A DNA stretch of 64,000 nt, taken from NCBI GenBank assembly GCA_905221615.1, contig CAJNDT010005880.1, positions 978,501 to 1,042,500 of the forward strand. Direction: 5' to 3'. Positions 29,792 to 39,639 of the stretch are shown here, piece after piece (position 1 is the stretch's first letter; each line of letters begins with the position of its first letter). The notes under the pieces are model-generated. The model was not told the DNA's origin. It made no database searches and saw only the letters and a program-made list of their open reading frames with translations. Source of the DNA: Symbiodinium sp. CCMP2592. Taxonomy: Eukaryota > Sar > Dinophyceae > Suessiales > Symbiodiniaceae. The translations under genes and the position numbers were made by a program.

Positions 29792-30107
29792 TAGGGTTTA
29801 GAGTGAGAAAGGAGTGCTGTCTTCCACCCGAATGGTTGCGCAGCTTGAAAAACCAATCGCAATTAGCTCACCTAGATTGAAACCTTCCCTGAGTTGACCT
29901 TTGCCAAGGGGATGCTGACTCCCAAAACCCTAAACCCTCAAGCGTGGAGTTGCAGGGGAAGCAGATATAGGGATTCTTGTCTTCGTTACGTACCTCTCTG
30001 CGCCGTCACCAAGGGCTAAGGGTTTAAGAGTCTAGGGTTAGGGTTTAATGAGCTTCGTGTGCATGCATATATGTGAGGTGCTCTCTCCTGATACCCTTGA
30101 CGAGTAA
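29792..30107. other. Intergenic, nothing recognised
   Basis: Short telomeric motifs only. Confidence 0.3.
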
Positions 30108-30170
30108 TGTAGCGGCCTTACTAAATAGAATAATAAGGTTTTGGGGGCCCATTATGCTATCATTACTTTT
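30108..30170. mobile_element. Left half of TIR-H
   Basis: GTAGCGGCCTTACTAAATAG then GGTTTTGGGGGCCCATTAT; the right half is missing. Confidence 0.55.
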
Positions 30171-30216
30171 CAGGACCCCGATATTAAGTGCCGAAACTCC
30201 CTAAACCCCTAAACCC

Positions 30217-30310
30217 TACCTGTAGCCGAAAAGACCTACCTTTTTAAGGAGCTTTATGCAGAAACCATAGGACTGAACCCTAAAAAGGTAGGTCTTTTCG
30301 GCTACAGGTA
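30217..30310. mobile_element. TIR-P element, near perfect
   Basis: TACCTGTAGCCGAAAAGACC pairs exactly with GGTCTTTTCGGCTACAGGTA. Confidence 0.9.
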
Positions 30311-30579
30311 AACCCTAATCTCAAGACTTCGGTTTCCCTGCATGCTTCGAATGAAGGCATCCCCCCGCCCGACGAGGCGAGCCGGGGCGCTGGGGATTTA
30401 TGAATGTCCCACATGCACTCCTGCTGGGTTCCTTAAGGCCACTATGAGGGCTATCATAAGGTTGTGAAAGCCCCACGTGCACTCCTTGCTCTCTGTGAGT
30501 TTCAGGTGCCACGACAAAGCCTCGCTGTCCGCTCTCAATCCCTGAACTCTTGAGCAGTTGAACCCTAAACCTGAACCTT

Positions 30580-30654
30580 TACTAGCCATTGATATTGGAG
30601 GAGCTAAGGAGCCAGGGATCATGATAATCCCCATTAAGTAACTGGTCAGTTTAC
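30580..30654. mobile_element. Shortened TIR-Q element
   Basis: ACTAGCCATTGATATTGGAG pairs with TAACTGGTCAGT. The interior is deleted relative to 2919 and 49705. Confidence 0.6.
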
Positions 30655-30770
30655 CCTAAACCCTTAAACCCCATACCCAAACCCTAAACCCTTAACCCTA
30701 AACCCTTATCCCTTAACCCTCAAACCCTAAACCTGAAACCCGGAACCCTAAGCCCTTCAACCTCGCCCCG
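30655..30770. repeat. CCCTAAA tract
   Basis: CCCTAAACCCTTAACCC-type units. Confidence 0.7.
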
Positions 30771-31019
30771 GGTTCGGAATCGTTGAGGCTCCTGGCTGCG
30801 GGCTACGAGACTTTGTTAAAGTGTTCGGGGTTCTAGGTTTTAGCGCTTGGGGGTTTAGGTGGTTTCAGGGGTCTTGGGTTTGGGGGTTTGGGGTTTAGGT
30901 CAGGTTTTAGTATGGGCTCCAGGGTTTCAGGGTTTAGGGTTTAGGGCTCCAGGGTTTCAGGATTTGGGAGTTTTGGTTGCGAGGCTATGGGTCGAGGACT
31001 GTATGGTAATCTACTTTAC

Positions 31020-31128
31020 TAGGATGCCCAGTAGTACCCTCATCTCCTTTTCGTAGTCCTGGGTTCCTTATAAAGTTACCCAATACCACAAAGGGAGCCC
31101 TTTTTATTCCTAGGTTACTGGGCATCCT
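31020..31128. mobile_element. TIR-G element with 9-bp TSD, possibly intronic
   Basis: TAGGATGCCCAGTAGTACCC pairs with GGTTACTGGGCATCCT. ATCTACTTT is duplicated (31009-31017, 31130-31138). GTATGG at 31001 and CAG at 31145-31147 could bound a 147-nt GT-AG intron joining open frames on both sides; this needs transcript data. Confidence 0.8.
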
Positions 31129-31147
31129 CATCTACTTTCGGGCTCAG

Positions 31148-31412
31148 GGATGTCGAACTACGTCGGATTTAACTCTCGGGTTTTCGTCTACGGGGCGGAG
31201 GTTCTGTGGCTTGGGCTCCGGAGTAGCATGCTCCTGAATCCCGAGGATAGCGGATCGACGAACTGTGCGGAATATGTTGGCCGGCTTTCCGAAGATCCCG
31301 AATCACTGTGGTTCACAGCCCTGACGCTCGCAACTTTCGCGGACGACACCGGGGGACCATTGCCAGAAAATTGGGCCAGGGTCGTCGCGGTAGCTGTGCC
31401 TCAACTTCCGGT
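31148..31412 (+). other. Probable exon of an unrecognised gene
   Basis: An open frame of about 88 codons from an ATG at 31150, GC-rich and protein-like (VLWLGLRSSMLLNPEDSG, SLWFTALTLATFADDTGG). The preceding stretch (VLVARLWVED, ending about 31000) could be an upstream exon if the TIR-G region is spliced out. The 3' edge is GT|GTAAGG at 31411-31418, the left end of TIR-K. Splicing from there to CTGCAAG at 31522 would add MLDESLVEER and a stop; without splicing the frame ends at TAA 31414-31416. Function unknown. Confidence 0.4.
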
Positions 31413-31413
31413 G

Positions 31414-31520
31414 TAAGGTAAAAGCCAGAAAATTGGAATATGATTATCCTAACCCTTCTATGGTAAATTATAGGGTATCCTGCCATGAAACCATATTCCA
31501 ACTTTCTGGAGTTCCCTGCA
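31414..31520. mobile_element. TIR-K element at the end of a coding-like frame
   Basis: AAAAGCCAGAAAATTGGAAT pairs with ATTCCAACTTTCTGGAGTTCC. The flanks are TA and CA (TA duplication with one change). Confidence 0.8.
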
Positions 31521-31834
31521 AGGATGCTTGATGAGTCTTTGGTTGAGGAGCGCTAACCCCGAGACTCCGAAGCCCCAAGCAGTGCATGATTCACATGTTT
31601 TTCAATAGGTAGGAGCAGGAGTAGAGTAGGAGCAGGAGGAGTTAGGAGTTAGGAGTAGTCGTCCCAAAACAAACTTGTCAACTTTTGTGGGTTCTTAGAA
31701 GATTTTGTTTTAACTTGAAAGTGTTAGCCTTTTGCCTTGTGACTTAGGGGGAAGTAAGAGTATAGCAGCCCCGACATCAGCCGGAACCATAGTCCTTTCA
31801 AGGCTCCCAGGTGTGGTAAGACACCGTAGGACTG

Positions 31835-31941
31835 TATAGGGAACTCCAGGAAGTTGGAATATGGATTAATGGTAGGATCCCCTATAACTTACCTTAAAGG
31901 GGTTACGATAATGATATTCCAACTTTCTGGCTTCTACTGTA
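31835..31941. mobile_element. TIR-K element
   Basis: TATAGGGAACTCCAGGAAGT pairs with CAACTTTCTGGCTTCTACTGTA. Confidence 0.8.
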
Positions 31942-32211
31942 GGAAGCTAGTTGTCAATCCTATATCCCCCACCCTGAACCCGATAGGGTTTCACCTTTCC
32001 TCGGACTTTCGCAAATACCTTAGTCCAAACGGAACTCCGGAAACCGCGGGCTCAAAGGGACCCAAAGCCAAGACACAGGAACCCGCAGCAGAAACCCTAA
32101 ACCCTGAAAGCCGAGAGCAGTCACCGGCTGCAGGCTATCCTCGCACGCGCGCCAGCAGAGAAGTCCCATGCCGAGACTGTCGTGTTCTAGAATTCTGCGG
32201 GGGTGGTTGTA

Positions 32212-32347
32212 TATTAGGGACCCAAAAAAGCACATAAGCATACGCATTTTTTATGGGGATATCCCTACCCTATTGGCCTTCCCTTTGAGGGGGTTTATAT
32301 GGGATATCCCTACCGTTTTCGCTTATGTGCTTGTTTGGGGCCCTATA
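32212..32347. mobile_element. TIR-M element
   Basis: TTAGGGACCCAAAAAAGCACA pairs with TATGTGCTTGTTTGGGGCCC. Confidence 0.75.
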
Positions 32348-32399
32348 TAAGGGCTTTGTAAGGGTTAAGGGTCTTGTAGACTATGGCTTAGGGTGTTGA

Positions 32400-32504
32400 T
32401 GTAGGAACCTGATTAAGGAACCCCTGGCCTTATGACCCCGAAATAGTGGGATTCATATAAAGAACCTCCATAAAGACCTAAGCTTTCTTAACCAGGTTCC
32501 TATA
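32400..32504. mobile_element. TIR-X element (single copy here)
   Basis: TGTAGGAACCTGATTAAGGA pairs with CTTAACCAGGTTCCTATA. Confidence 0.6.
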
Positions 32505-32604
32505 TTAGAAGGGGCAGATTGCATGGGGTTGTGTTGCGCAAGACTTCTTTCTGAGAAAAGAAGTGACTAATCTTCACAGCCACCAAAGCTTGGAGGGCGG
32601 CTAA

Positions 32605-32716
32605 TATGGGGGCCTAAATAATTACAGACTGTCACTGTAGGGTTTAGGGTTTTGGGCCTATACTATTGTGGGGTTCCTTCTTGTTTTTATAGTATAATGG
32701 GCCCCCAAACCCTACA
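32605..32716. mobile_element. TIR-H element, rearranged
   Basis: TATGGGGGCCTAAATAATTAC then GGGGTTCCTTCTTGTTTTTA and CCCCCAAACCCTACAG. CTGTAGGGTTTAGGGTTTTG mirrors the right end. Confidence 0.55.
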
Positions 32717-33154
32717 GCAATGCGACTTAATATTCCTCAGCAGCAGCAACACAAGAGCCACATGCATCATAGCAGTAGCAAGCAGGCTAAGCTGCTCAGA
32801 GTCGCAACCATTGTGAACATGGTAACGATGCTGCTGATCATGGTTGTGGTAATGATGGTTTCCGGACGGACATGGTTGTCTTTAAGCAATTGGTGTGACG
32901 TTGCCGTCGCCCCTTCCTACCCCCCAGCAAACGCCCATGTTGCCTTTAATTTGGTTTGCGGTGCTTCCTTTTTACCCCGAAGGGAACCCAGATAAGGCCT
33001 AATCTCTTGTCCCTGCCACTTGTGAGCCTCAAACCCGAAGACAACAGACCCTAAACCTTAGAACCAAAGACCCTAAACCCTAAGCCCTAAACTCTGAAGC
33101 AGTAGCATACTCTAAAGGCCCTCGCTAAACCCTGAAATTCAGGTCCCTATCTCG
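32717..33154. other. Intergenic, nothing recognised
   Basis: A 91-codon frame at 32720 is CAG/ATG low complexity. No domain. Confidence 0.3.
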
Positions 33155-33248
33155 GCTCTTCAGTAGTACCGTTGTGCCCTTTTTATTCGAGGGTTCCTTG
33201 ATTAGGAAAAAGGGTACCCTGATTATTGAGGGGATATTAAGGAACCTC
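33155..33248. mobile_element. TIR-S element, decayed
   Basis: CTTCAGTAGTACCGTTGTGCC pairs loosely with AAGGGTACCC and TTAAGGAACC. Confidence 0.5.
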
Positions 33249-33408
33249 GCTGTTAAGACGGGCTTTCAGAGGCCATCCCTGCAGCGGAACATCACTCGAG
33301 GCAGTTCCATGAGCAGTTGCCTTAGCACTGGGCGTTTCTCCGGGAGAGGAGCTCTGGTTTTTCGAGCTCCGCCCGGGACCCTTGGGTTTGAGGGGTGGGT
33401 TAAACCTT

Positions 33409-33507
33409 GGGTACGGTCCCCACTCAGTATAGTTGAATAGTATTCATAATATAGATATATTAGGACCTTAATCGTAGCCGCTCTTACTGTATGGGGGCAG
33501 TACCTAA
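33409..33507. mobile_element. TIR-J element
   Basis: GGGTACGGTCCCCACTCAGTA pairs with ACTGTATGGGGGCAGTACC. Confidence 0.8.
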
Positions 33508-34147
33508 GTTAAACCCTACACCTTCAACCCTAAACCTTATAAACCTTAAAACCGATACGCCTTAAACCCGCAAGCCCGAGACCCGATAAACCCTTAACCC
33601 TGTAAGCCCTAAACCCGAAGCAATGAAGCATTAAGCCCTCAACGCTGACTTTTGCCCTCAACCCTACATCCAAGACCGTCACCAAACCGGAAAATCCCAA
33701 ACCCTACAAGCCCAAAAAATCCTGAACCGACAGACCCCAAACCTGACGACATTGAAAACCCCCAAAACCCGCAACCGCTGGACCTAAACGCAAAGCCCAG
33801 ATCTTGACACGAGTTGCGCGTTAAATTTCTCATACACAGGAAACTAGGGTGCATTAGATGAAGGGATTGTTTATGGATCTTTATTCGAGGCTCACCCAGT
33901 GTACGCAATGGGTTCATAGAGCTCAATATTACTACAACTGATGGGTGTGCCGGTGTATGAGTGTGTATATACTTGGGAAAACCCTAATCCTTACCCCTAC
34001 AACTTAAATCCTACTTAGACCCCCAACTACCCTCTAACATAGCCTAAATACCCACTATTAAGGACCCAGGGCTCCATCCAAGGCCCTAACCCACTAAATC
34101 CTAAAGCCCTAAACCTCAAACCCTGAACCACGAAACCACCCACTCTC
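33508..34147. other. Intergenic with CCCTAAA-like motifs
   Basis: Degenerate CCCTAAA/CCCGAAACCC sequence. No gene. Confidence 0.35.
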
Positions 34148-34254
34148 TACAGGGAACTCCAGAAAGTTGGAATATGGATTAATGGTAGGATCCCCTATAA
34201 TCTACCTTAAAGGGGTTACGAGAATGATATTCCAACTTTCTGGCTTCTACTGTA
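34148..34254. mobile_element. TIR-K element, TA flanks
   Basis: TACAGGGAACTCCAGAAAGT pairs with ACTTTCTGGCTTCTACTGTA. Confidence 0.85.
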
Positions 34255-34590
34255 AGCCCTAAAGCACCGAAGCATCTACTTGCTGTTTTCAGACCACTGG
34301 CTCGGATAGCCCTCAGCCGTCTTGTTCGGGTACCGGCTTGGGGTTTAAGGGTTTAGAGTTCAAGGGAATGCCCCGAAGCAAGGACAAGATGTGTGCTGTT
34401 GCCAACTTGTAACATATAGGTTTAGATTCAGGTTAAATTTTCCATTTCTGCCAAGTTATTTGTGTTCAAGCGCGTTTATGCCTGGAGAGAAGGAGAGATT
34501 TCATAAAGGACTTGCTGGCGCCGTCCGAGGCCACGCAGCCCCCGCATTTAGCAGTTTGGCAGTGAGCTGATCCAAAGCGGAGTCTTTCTC

Positions 34591-35692
34591 ATGTCATTGA
34601 TCTTTGAGGTAAGCCTCATAAGTGGCAAGACAGTGTCGCTGCGGGCAGATGCAGACGACTCTGTGGAATCGCTACGGGTGCGAGCGCAGAAAGCCCTGGG
34701 AGTTGGGAAAGGGCGACTCTTGGACTCCACTGGAAGTATTCTTGATGGAGGAGCCCCGCTAAAGCAGGCTAGGCTACAGAACGCGGAGCCGAATGTGCAG
34801 CCGGAGCCACTAACGTTGCAGGTTGGAAGAGTCGGTATATCTGGCGGACGCATGGCCTGTGCTGCGATACTGGGGGATGGCTCCGTCGTAACTTGGGGCG
34901 GCTTCGGTGGTCGCAGCAGTGCTGTGCGAAATCAGCTGAAGAATGTGGAACAGATTCAAGCAGCTTGGTACACGTTTGCTGCGGTCCTGGGGGATGGCTC
35001 CGTGGTGACCTGGGGCCTACCTGTCGCCGGGTGACAGCAGTGGCGTGCGAGATCAGCTAAAGACTGTGCAGCAGATTCAGGCAACTTCTCGAGCTTTTGC
35101 CGCGATCCTGCAAGATGGCTCCGTCGTGACCTGGGGCTGCGCATACTTTGGTGGTGACAGCGGTGCGGTGCAACATCAGCTGAAGACTGTGCAGCAGATT
35201 CAAGCAACGCAGGGTGCTTTTGCTGCAATCCTGGCTGATGGCTCCGTCGTGACTTGGGGCGATGCTGCGGATGGTGGTGACAGTGGAGCAGTGCGAGATG
35301 AGGTGAAGAATGTGCAGCAGATTCAAGCAACTGGATCGGCCTTTGCTGCAATCCTGGCTGATGGCTCCGTCGTGACTTGGGGCGATGCTGCGGATGGTGG
35401 TGACTGCAGTGGAGTGCGAGATCAGCTGAGGAATGTGCTGCATGTTCAAGCAACCAGGAAGGCGTTTGCTGCGATCAGGGGCGACGGCTCTGTCGTGACC
35501 TGGGGCGATGCTGACTTCGGTGGTGACAGCGGGGCAGTGCGCGATGAGCTGAAGAATGTGCTGCAGATTCAAGCAACTGGATCGGCCTTTGCCGCAATCC
35601 TAGGGGAAGGCTCCGTCGTGACCTGGGGTTGTGCTCGCGAAGGTGGTAACAGTAGTACTGAGCGGGATCAGCTGCACAACGGCTACGAGTAG
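34591..35692 (+). pseudogene. UBL-RCC1 repeat gene, intronless, frame broken
   Basis: Encodes an N-terminal ubiquitin-like fold (about residues 3-75; FEVSLISGKTVSLRADADDS, then LRVRAQKALGVGKGRLLDS and EPLTLQV) followed by seven RCC1-type repeats of about 41 residues carrying AFAAIL-DGSVVTWG and QIQAT. ATG 34591 follows CTC and matches the paralogue's start at 45772. The frame opened at 34591 ends at TGA 35032-35034 because GGTGGTGAC of the repeat consensus is GGGTGAC here, a 2-nt deletion in repeat 2. The remaining five and a half repeats continue in the next frame to TAG at 35692. RCC1-type blades usually mediate protein binding; UBL domains contact the ubiquitin/proteasome system; the role here is inferred only from architecture. 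It lacks the intron found in the 45.8-kb copy. Could be a pseudogene or an assembly indel. Confidence 0.8.
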
Positions 35693-35783
35693 AAAGTGAT
35701 GTAGCTTGCTAAATGTTGGCGCACTTCTTCTGTGCCTGTGTCCGTGAGAATTTGGTCGTGAAGTTTGGTACAACAGTCACCTA

Positions 35784-35892
35784 GGCTCCTGAGTAGTACC
35801 CTTTTTTGCCCTTTTTGTTTATGGGTCCCCTTATTAAATCGAATAGTAGGAGAAAAAGAGTACCCTTATGAAAAAGGAGATACGCAGGAACC
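35784..35892. mobile_element. TIR-S element
   Basis: GGCTCCTGAGTAGTACCC pairs with GGGTACCC-type right arm AGAGTACCC and TACGCAGGAACC. Confidence 0.65.
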
Positions 35893-35960
35893 CGAACCCT
35901 AAACCCTTTTAGCACCCCTATAGATCCCTTTAAAGGAACCCTTGCAAAGACCCTTGTTAT

Positions 35961-36072
35961 CTGGGACCCAGAGCAAGCCCTTATTCCCTTTTTATAGGGT
36001 TCAGGTTCCCTTATAACCCCCTTTAAACCAAAAAGGGCACCCTTGCTATTCCGAGGTTACTCTTAGGTCGAG
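35961..36072. mobile_element. TIR-F element with 8-bp TSD
   Basis: CTGGGACCCAGAGCAAGCCC pairs with GGTTACTCTTAGGTCGAG. CTTGTTAT is duplicated exactly (35953-35960, 36073-36080). Confidence 0.9.
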
Positions 36073-36093
36073 CTTGTTATAGTGGGGCTGCAC

Positions 36094-36133
36094 AGGTTTA
36101 GGGTTTAGGGTTTAAACCCTAAACCCTAAACCT
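36094..36133. repeat. 40-bp perfect telomeric palindrome (head-to-head)
   Basis: TTTAGGG units run into CCCTAAA units with perfect two-fold symmetry centred on TTTAAA. This is the orientation expected for joined chromosome ends. Confidence 0.95.
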
Positions 36134-36235
36134 AGAGCAGCCGTCACTAAACTCACGAGGTCTCGGGGTCGAAGCCACAAGCAACTGCCGCGAGAGGACC
36201 CGGATCCCCAACTGAGCCTTTGAGCCCCCTTTGAG

Positions 36236-36480
36236 AGGGTTAGGGTTTAGGGGTTTGGGGGTTTAGGGTTTAGGGGTTTGGGGTTTAGGGGTTTAGGGTT
36301 TAGGGGTTTAGGGTTTGGGGGTTTAGGGTTTAGGGGTTTAGGGTTTAGGGGTTTACGGGTTTAGGGTTTAAGACTTTAAGATAGGCTTTGGGGGTTTGGG
36401 GGTTTAGGGTTTAGGGGTTTAGGGTTTAGGGGTTTAGGGTTTAGGAGTTTATGGTTTTAGGGTTTAAGACTTTAAAATAA
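36236..36480. repeat. TTTAGGG / TTTAGGGG tract
   Basis: About 30 units of TTTAGGG alternating with TTTAGGGG and TTTGGGGG. A 90-bp higher-order duplication ends in TTTAAGACTTTAA(G/A)AT. Confidence 0.9.
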
Positions 36481-36760
36481 ACCGTGCGGGGTTCTCTAAG
36501 GTACGGTCGCTTGTGGGATCCTGATTACAAAGGCTATGACGGTATCGGCAACCGAAAGGAACTACCCACATGTGTGTATCGGTGCAGAACCGCCGCAAAG
36601 ATAATCTATCAACTCAATTCCACCCCTCGGCAATGTTACCATGCCAGGCCAAAAGACACACTTAACAGCCTGCGGGCCAGATGCTCCGCCTCCTTCCAGA
36701 CCCTAAACCCTGAGCCCAAAACCGCCTCGGGTGTTGGTCTAGCGTTCGCGCAATAGCAGT
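36481..36760. other. Intergenic, weak coding-like stretch
   Basis: A 90-codon + frame (36484-36756) shows no domain. Not called. Confidence 0.25.
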
Positions 36761-36832
36761 TTAGGGTTCCTCGTTATGAGCATGGTATAATGGGCTCCAA
36801 AACCCTATTCTAATGATTAAGGCCTCTATATT
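36761..36832. mobile_element. Right half of TIR-H
   Basis: AGGGTTCCTCGTTATGAGCA to TTCTAATGATTAAGGCCTC. Confidence 0.55.
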
Positions 36833-36955
36833 AGGTTCGGGCTTTCCGAGTTTGCGGTTCCTGTCTACAGAGGTGTACTGCCCAGGGAGTGCCAAGGGCC
36901 CAGGGTCCAGGGCGCAGGGTCGAGATTCAGGATCCAGGGGTGTCAAGAGGCCCCT

Positions 36956-37050
36956 ACTTAAACGCTCATGGCACTTAGTAAGTAGGGTTATAAGTAGGTT
37001 ATAGTTAGGATAGCCCCACTTAGGGGACTTGTAACCCCACTTATAGCTTG
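36956..37050. mobile_element. Truncated TIR-A
   Basis: TACTTAAACGCTCATGGCAC and ACCCCACTTATAGCTTGCTT; the terminal right arm is missing. Confidence 0.65.
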
Positions 37051-37075
37051 CTTGCTAATAGAATATACTACGATT

Positions 37076-37118
37076 CGAAAGGTTAACCTTTTTGGGCTAG
37101 GATACTCAGGCTCTAAGA
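37076..37118. mobile_element. Family DD fragment
   Basis: AGGTTAACCTTTTTGGGCTA then GGATACTCAGGCTC. Confidence 0.45.
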
Positions 37119-37127
37119 GGATGTACA

Positions 37128-37328
37128 TACTTAGAGGATCAGGGGACTTAGTAAGTAGGGTTCCTTAAAGATTCCTTTCAGGGCTCTATAAGGGGGAGTT
37201 TAGGTTACGTGGAGGATCATGGGACTTGGCAAGTAGGTTATAACTGGGGTTATAATTCCCCTAAGTGTGGTTATCCTAAATATAGCCAGCTTATGACCTT
37301 GCTTACTGAGTCCCATGTCTTTAAGTTG
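37128..37328. mobile_element. Composite TIR-A in inverted order
   Basis: The third arm comes first (TACTTAGAGGATCAGGGGAC to CTATAAGGGGGAGTTTAGG, 37128-37194), then the hairpin (GTGGAGGATCATGGGAC to GAGTCCCATGTCTTTAAG). Mirror image of 13963 and 17430. Confidence 0.75.
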
Positions 37329-37559
37329 AGAGCTCAGGAAACCAACAGCCCAGGGTCCGCTTTATCAAATTCATAGGTTTAGGGTTTAGGCTAGGGTTTA
37401 GGGGTATAGGGTTTTGGGCTCAGGTCATAGTCTGGATCCCTTGTAAATTTAAGGTATATTCCTTGATGAGTGGGTATGGGAGTCTGTAGGTAGCATCCCC
37501 AATATGTCCATACCATACTTCAAAGCAGCCGGGGCTAATTGAGCCTGTTACTTTAAGGG

Positions 37560-37738
37560 AACCATTTTGAAATACCCTAAACCCTAGTCCCCTAAACCCT
37601 AGTCCCCTAAACCCTAAACCCCTAAACCCTCAGCCCTAAACCCTAAACGCGTAATCCCTAGACCCTCAACCCCTGAACCCCTGAACCCTTAACCCCTGAA
37701 CCCTAAGCCTCAAACCTTAAACCCCCTCAAAGCTTAGA
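37560..37738. repeat. CCCTAAA tract
   Basis: CCCTAAACCCTAGTCC and CCCTGAACCC units. Confidence 0.8.
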
Positions 37739-37740
37739 GC

Positions 37741-37803
37741 AGCAGAGGCAATGACGAGATGCTCCAAGCAGCCATGGAGCTGTCGATGCAAGCGAGGCCT
37801 TCA
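37741..37803 (+). other. Coding-like island with a ubiquitin-interacting motif
   Basis: One frame reads NDEMLQAAMELSMQARPS. An acidic start, the central Ala and the Ser four residues on fit the UIM pattern (acidic-x-x-Leu-x-x-Ala-x-x-x-Ser). A TTAG lies directly upstream as a possible acceptor. A homologous island is at 40943. Confidence 0.4.
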
Positions 37804-37829
37804 CTTCCCCAGGGTTTTAAATACAAGTC

Positions 37830-37950
37830 AAGGGCTCTAAGGGCTTTAAGGGTTTAGGGTTTAGGGGCTTAGGGGTTTAGGGTTTCGAGGTGTAGTACTG
37901 TAGGGGTGTAGGGGTTTAGGGTTTAGGGGCTTACAGGGTTTACGGCTTAC
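37830..37950. repeat. TTTAGGG tract
   Basis: TTTAGGG and TTTAGGGGCTTA units. Confidence 0.75.
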
Positions 37951-38029
37951 GGAAGTTAAGGGTTCTAAGGGTTCCATGGTTTTGTTGGGGCTTTGGGCTT
38001 AGGGATTGAGGCTTAGCGTTTTGGGTTAC

Positions 38030-38139
38030 TAGGATGCCCAGTAGTACCCTTATTCCCTTTTTGTAGTCCTAGGTTCCTTATAAAGTTACCCAATACCAAG
38101 AAGAGAGGCCTTTTTATTCTTAGGTTACTGGGTATCCTA
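38030..38139. mobile_element. TIR-G element
   Basis: TAGGATGCCCAGTAGTACCC pairs with GGTTACTGGGTATCCTA. GGTTA lies just outside both ends. Confidence 0.8.
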
Positions 38140-38214
38140 GGTTAGGTGTTTGGACTGCGGGTTTGGGGCATAGGGTATCGGTTGGGGCCCATGATTTTCG
38201 TCTCGGGGGTTTAA

Positions 38215-38320
38215 TCTAGGGTTTAGGGTTTAGGGTTTAGAGTTTAGGGTTTAGGGTTTAGGGTTCAGAGTTTAGGGTTTAGGGTTGAGGGTTTAGAGTT
38301 TAGGGTTTAGGGTTTAATCT
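38215..38320. repeat. TTTAGGG tract
   Basis: Fourteen TTTAGGG/TTTAGAG units. Confidence 0.85.
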
Positions 38321-38324
38321 AGGT

Positions 38325-38426
38325 GGGAGTTTCTGAAAATTAGGGGTATCTTATTTTGGGGTCCTTATAATAAGGATCCTGCTATTTAGGGTACTATATT
38401 AGGGTCCCCTATTTTCGGACACCCCC
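38325..38426. mobile_element. TIR-E element, TSD AGGT
   Basis: GGGAGTTTCTGAAAATTAGG pairs with CTATTTTCGGACACCCCC. AGGT at 38321-38324 and 38427-38430, so GT...AG termini coincide exactly with element plus one duplicate. Confidence 0.85.
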
Positions 38427-38430
38427 AGGT

Positions 38431-39202
38431 AGGCCTTTGGGACATTTTATATTTTCCCTTATTGGGCTTAATAGGACGGGCCAACCTAGTAATTAGGTTG
38501 TTGGTATTTGGGTGTTGGCTTGGGCCCTGAACCCTAATAAAACTCCTAAACCTTAAACCCCTAAACCCCAAACCCCTAAACCCTAAACCCCTAAACCCCA
38601 AACCCTAAATCCCTAAACTTCAGGGTCTAGAGAGTCTGGATTTGGGGTTTACAGGTTCAGGTTCAGGAGGTTTAACTGCAGGGCGCGTTCAGGGTGTTCG
38701 GCTTCAACTTAGGACTTTTCGAAAACAGGAACATTTCTGGAAATCTCCCCGCGACCGAACCCGAAAATCTGCACCAAAAGTCCGAAACGCACAGCTTTGA
38801 TCCCTGAACTGCATCCCGCAGCTTCCGAACATCCCAAATGCCTGTGGTAATTGCGGTTTAGGGTTTAGCGCTCAGAATTGAACACCTGACCCCAAAACCA
38901 CCGCAAAAACAAACCCTGTGCCGTTTAAACCCCTAATCCCTAGTTAAGCCCGAAACAGGCATAAGGCAGGTCCCTTTTGTTGCTAGGGTCTTCTTTTGTG
39001 GACGTTTGTGGTTATGGTTTTCGGTTTCATCAAGGGAATGTAGGAGCCTGATATCTAGTTAGAATAGAATACGGTTCCTTCAAGAGGGTCTGGGGCTTAT
39101 GGTTTAGAATGGGGTTCCTCTAGTTCGACTCGGGTTGTCGGGATGTGTTGGTGTATAATATATAGAACGAGAATTCTTAGGGTAAGATTCAAGTTCTACA
39201 CT
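38431..39202. other. Intergenic with CCCTAAA motif at 38560-38620
   Basis: No gene or paired arms identified. Confidence 0.35.
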
Positions 39203-39298
39203 CTGAGAGCCCAGTAACTTGTATCATTTTGTTAAGTCGCTTACAATCTGAGGTAAGTCCGTCAATTAAGTAGTATTGGGCTCTCTGGATTCTTTTTC
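39203..39298. mobile_element. TIR-O element
   Basis: CTGAGAGCCCAGTAACTTGT pairs with AGTATTGGGCTCTCTG. Confidence 0.7.
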
Positions 39299-39331
39299 AG
39301 GCCCCTACATTCACCCTAAACCCTAAACCTT

Positions 39332-39442
39332 GCGTACGGCCCCTACTCCGTAGTAGTTGAGTAATATTCATAAACATAGAATTATCAGGACCTTAAATAT
39401 AGCCCTACTATAGACTCTTACTGTATGGGGGGCAGTACCTAA
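39332..39442. mobile_element. TIR-J element
   Basis: GCGTACGGCCCCTACTCCGTA pairs with CTGTATGGGGGGCAGTACC. Confidence 0.8.
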
Positions 39443-39459
39443 CCTACAACCCCTAACCC

Positions 39460-39565
39460 TATGGGGGTTTCCGAAAATAGGGGGATCCTAATATAGTACC
39501 CTAAATAGTAGGATCCTTATTATAAGGACCCCTAAATAAGGTACCCCTATTTTCGGAAACTCCCC
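39460..39565. mobile_element. TIR-E element
   Basis: GGGGGTTTCCGAAAATAGGG pairs with CCCTATTTTCGGAAACTCCC. Confidence 0.85.
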
Positions 39566-39639
39566 TACCACCCCTAAACCCCACCATCTCCAAACCCCAC
39601 CATCCCGAAACCCCAACACCCTAAACCCTAAACCAAAAA

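Noticed and set aside
33174..33440. 88-codon frame as an exon
   Set aside because: The first third is TIR-S sequence and the rest is not distinguishable from chance.
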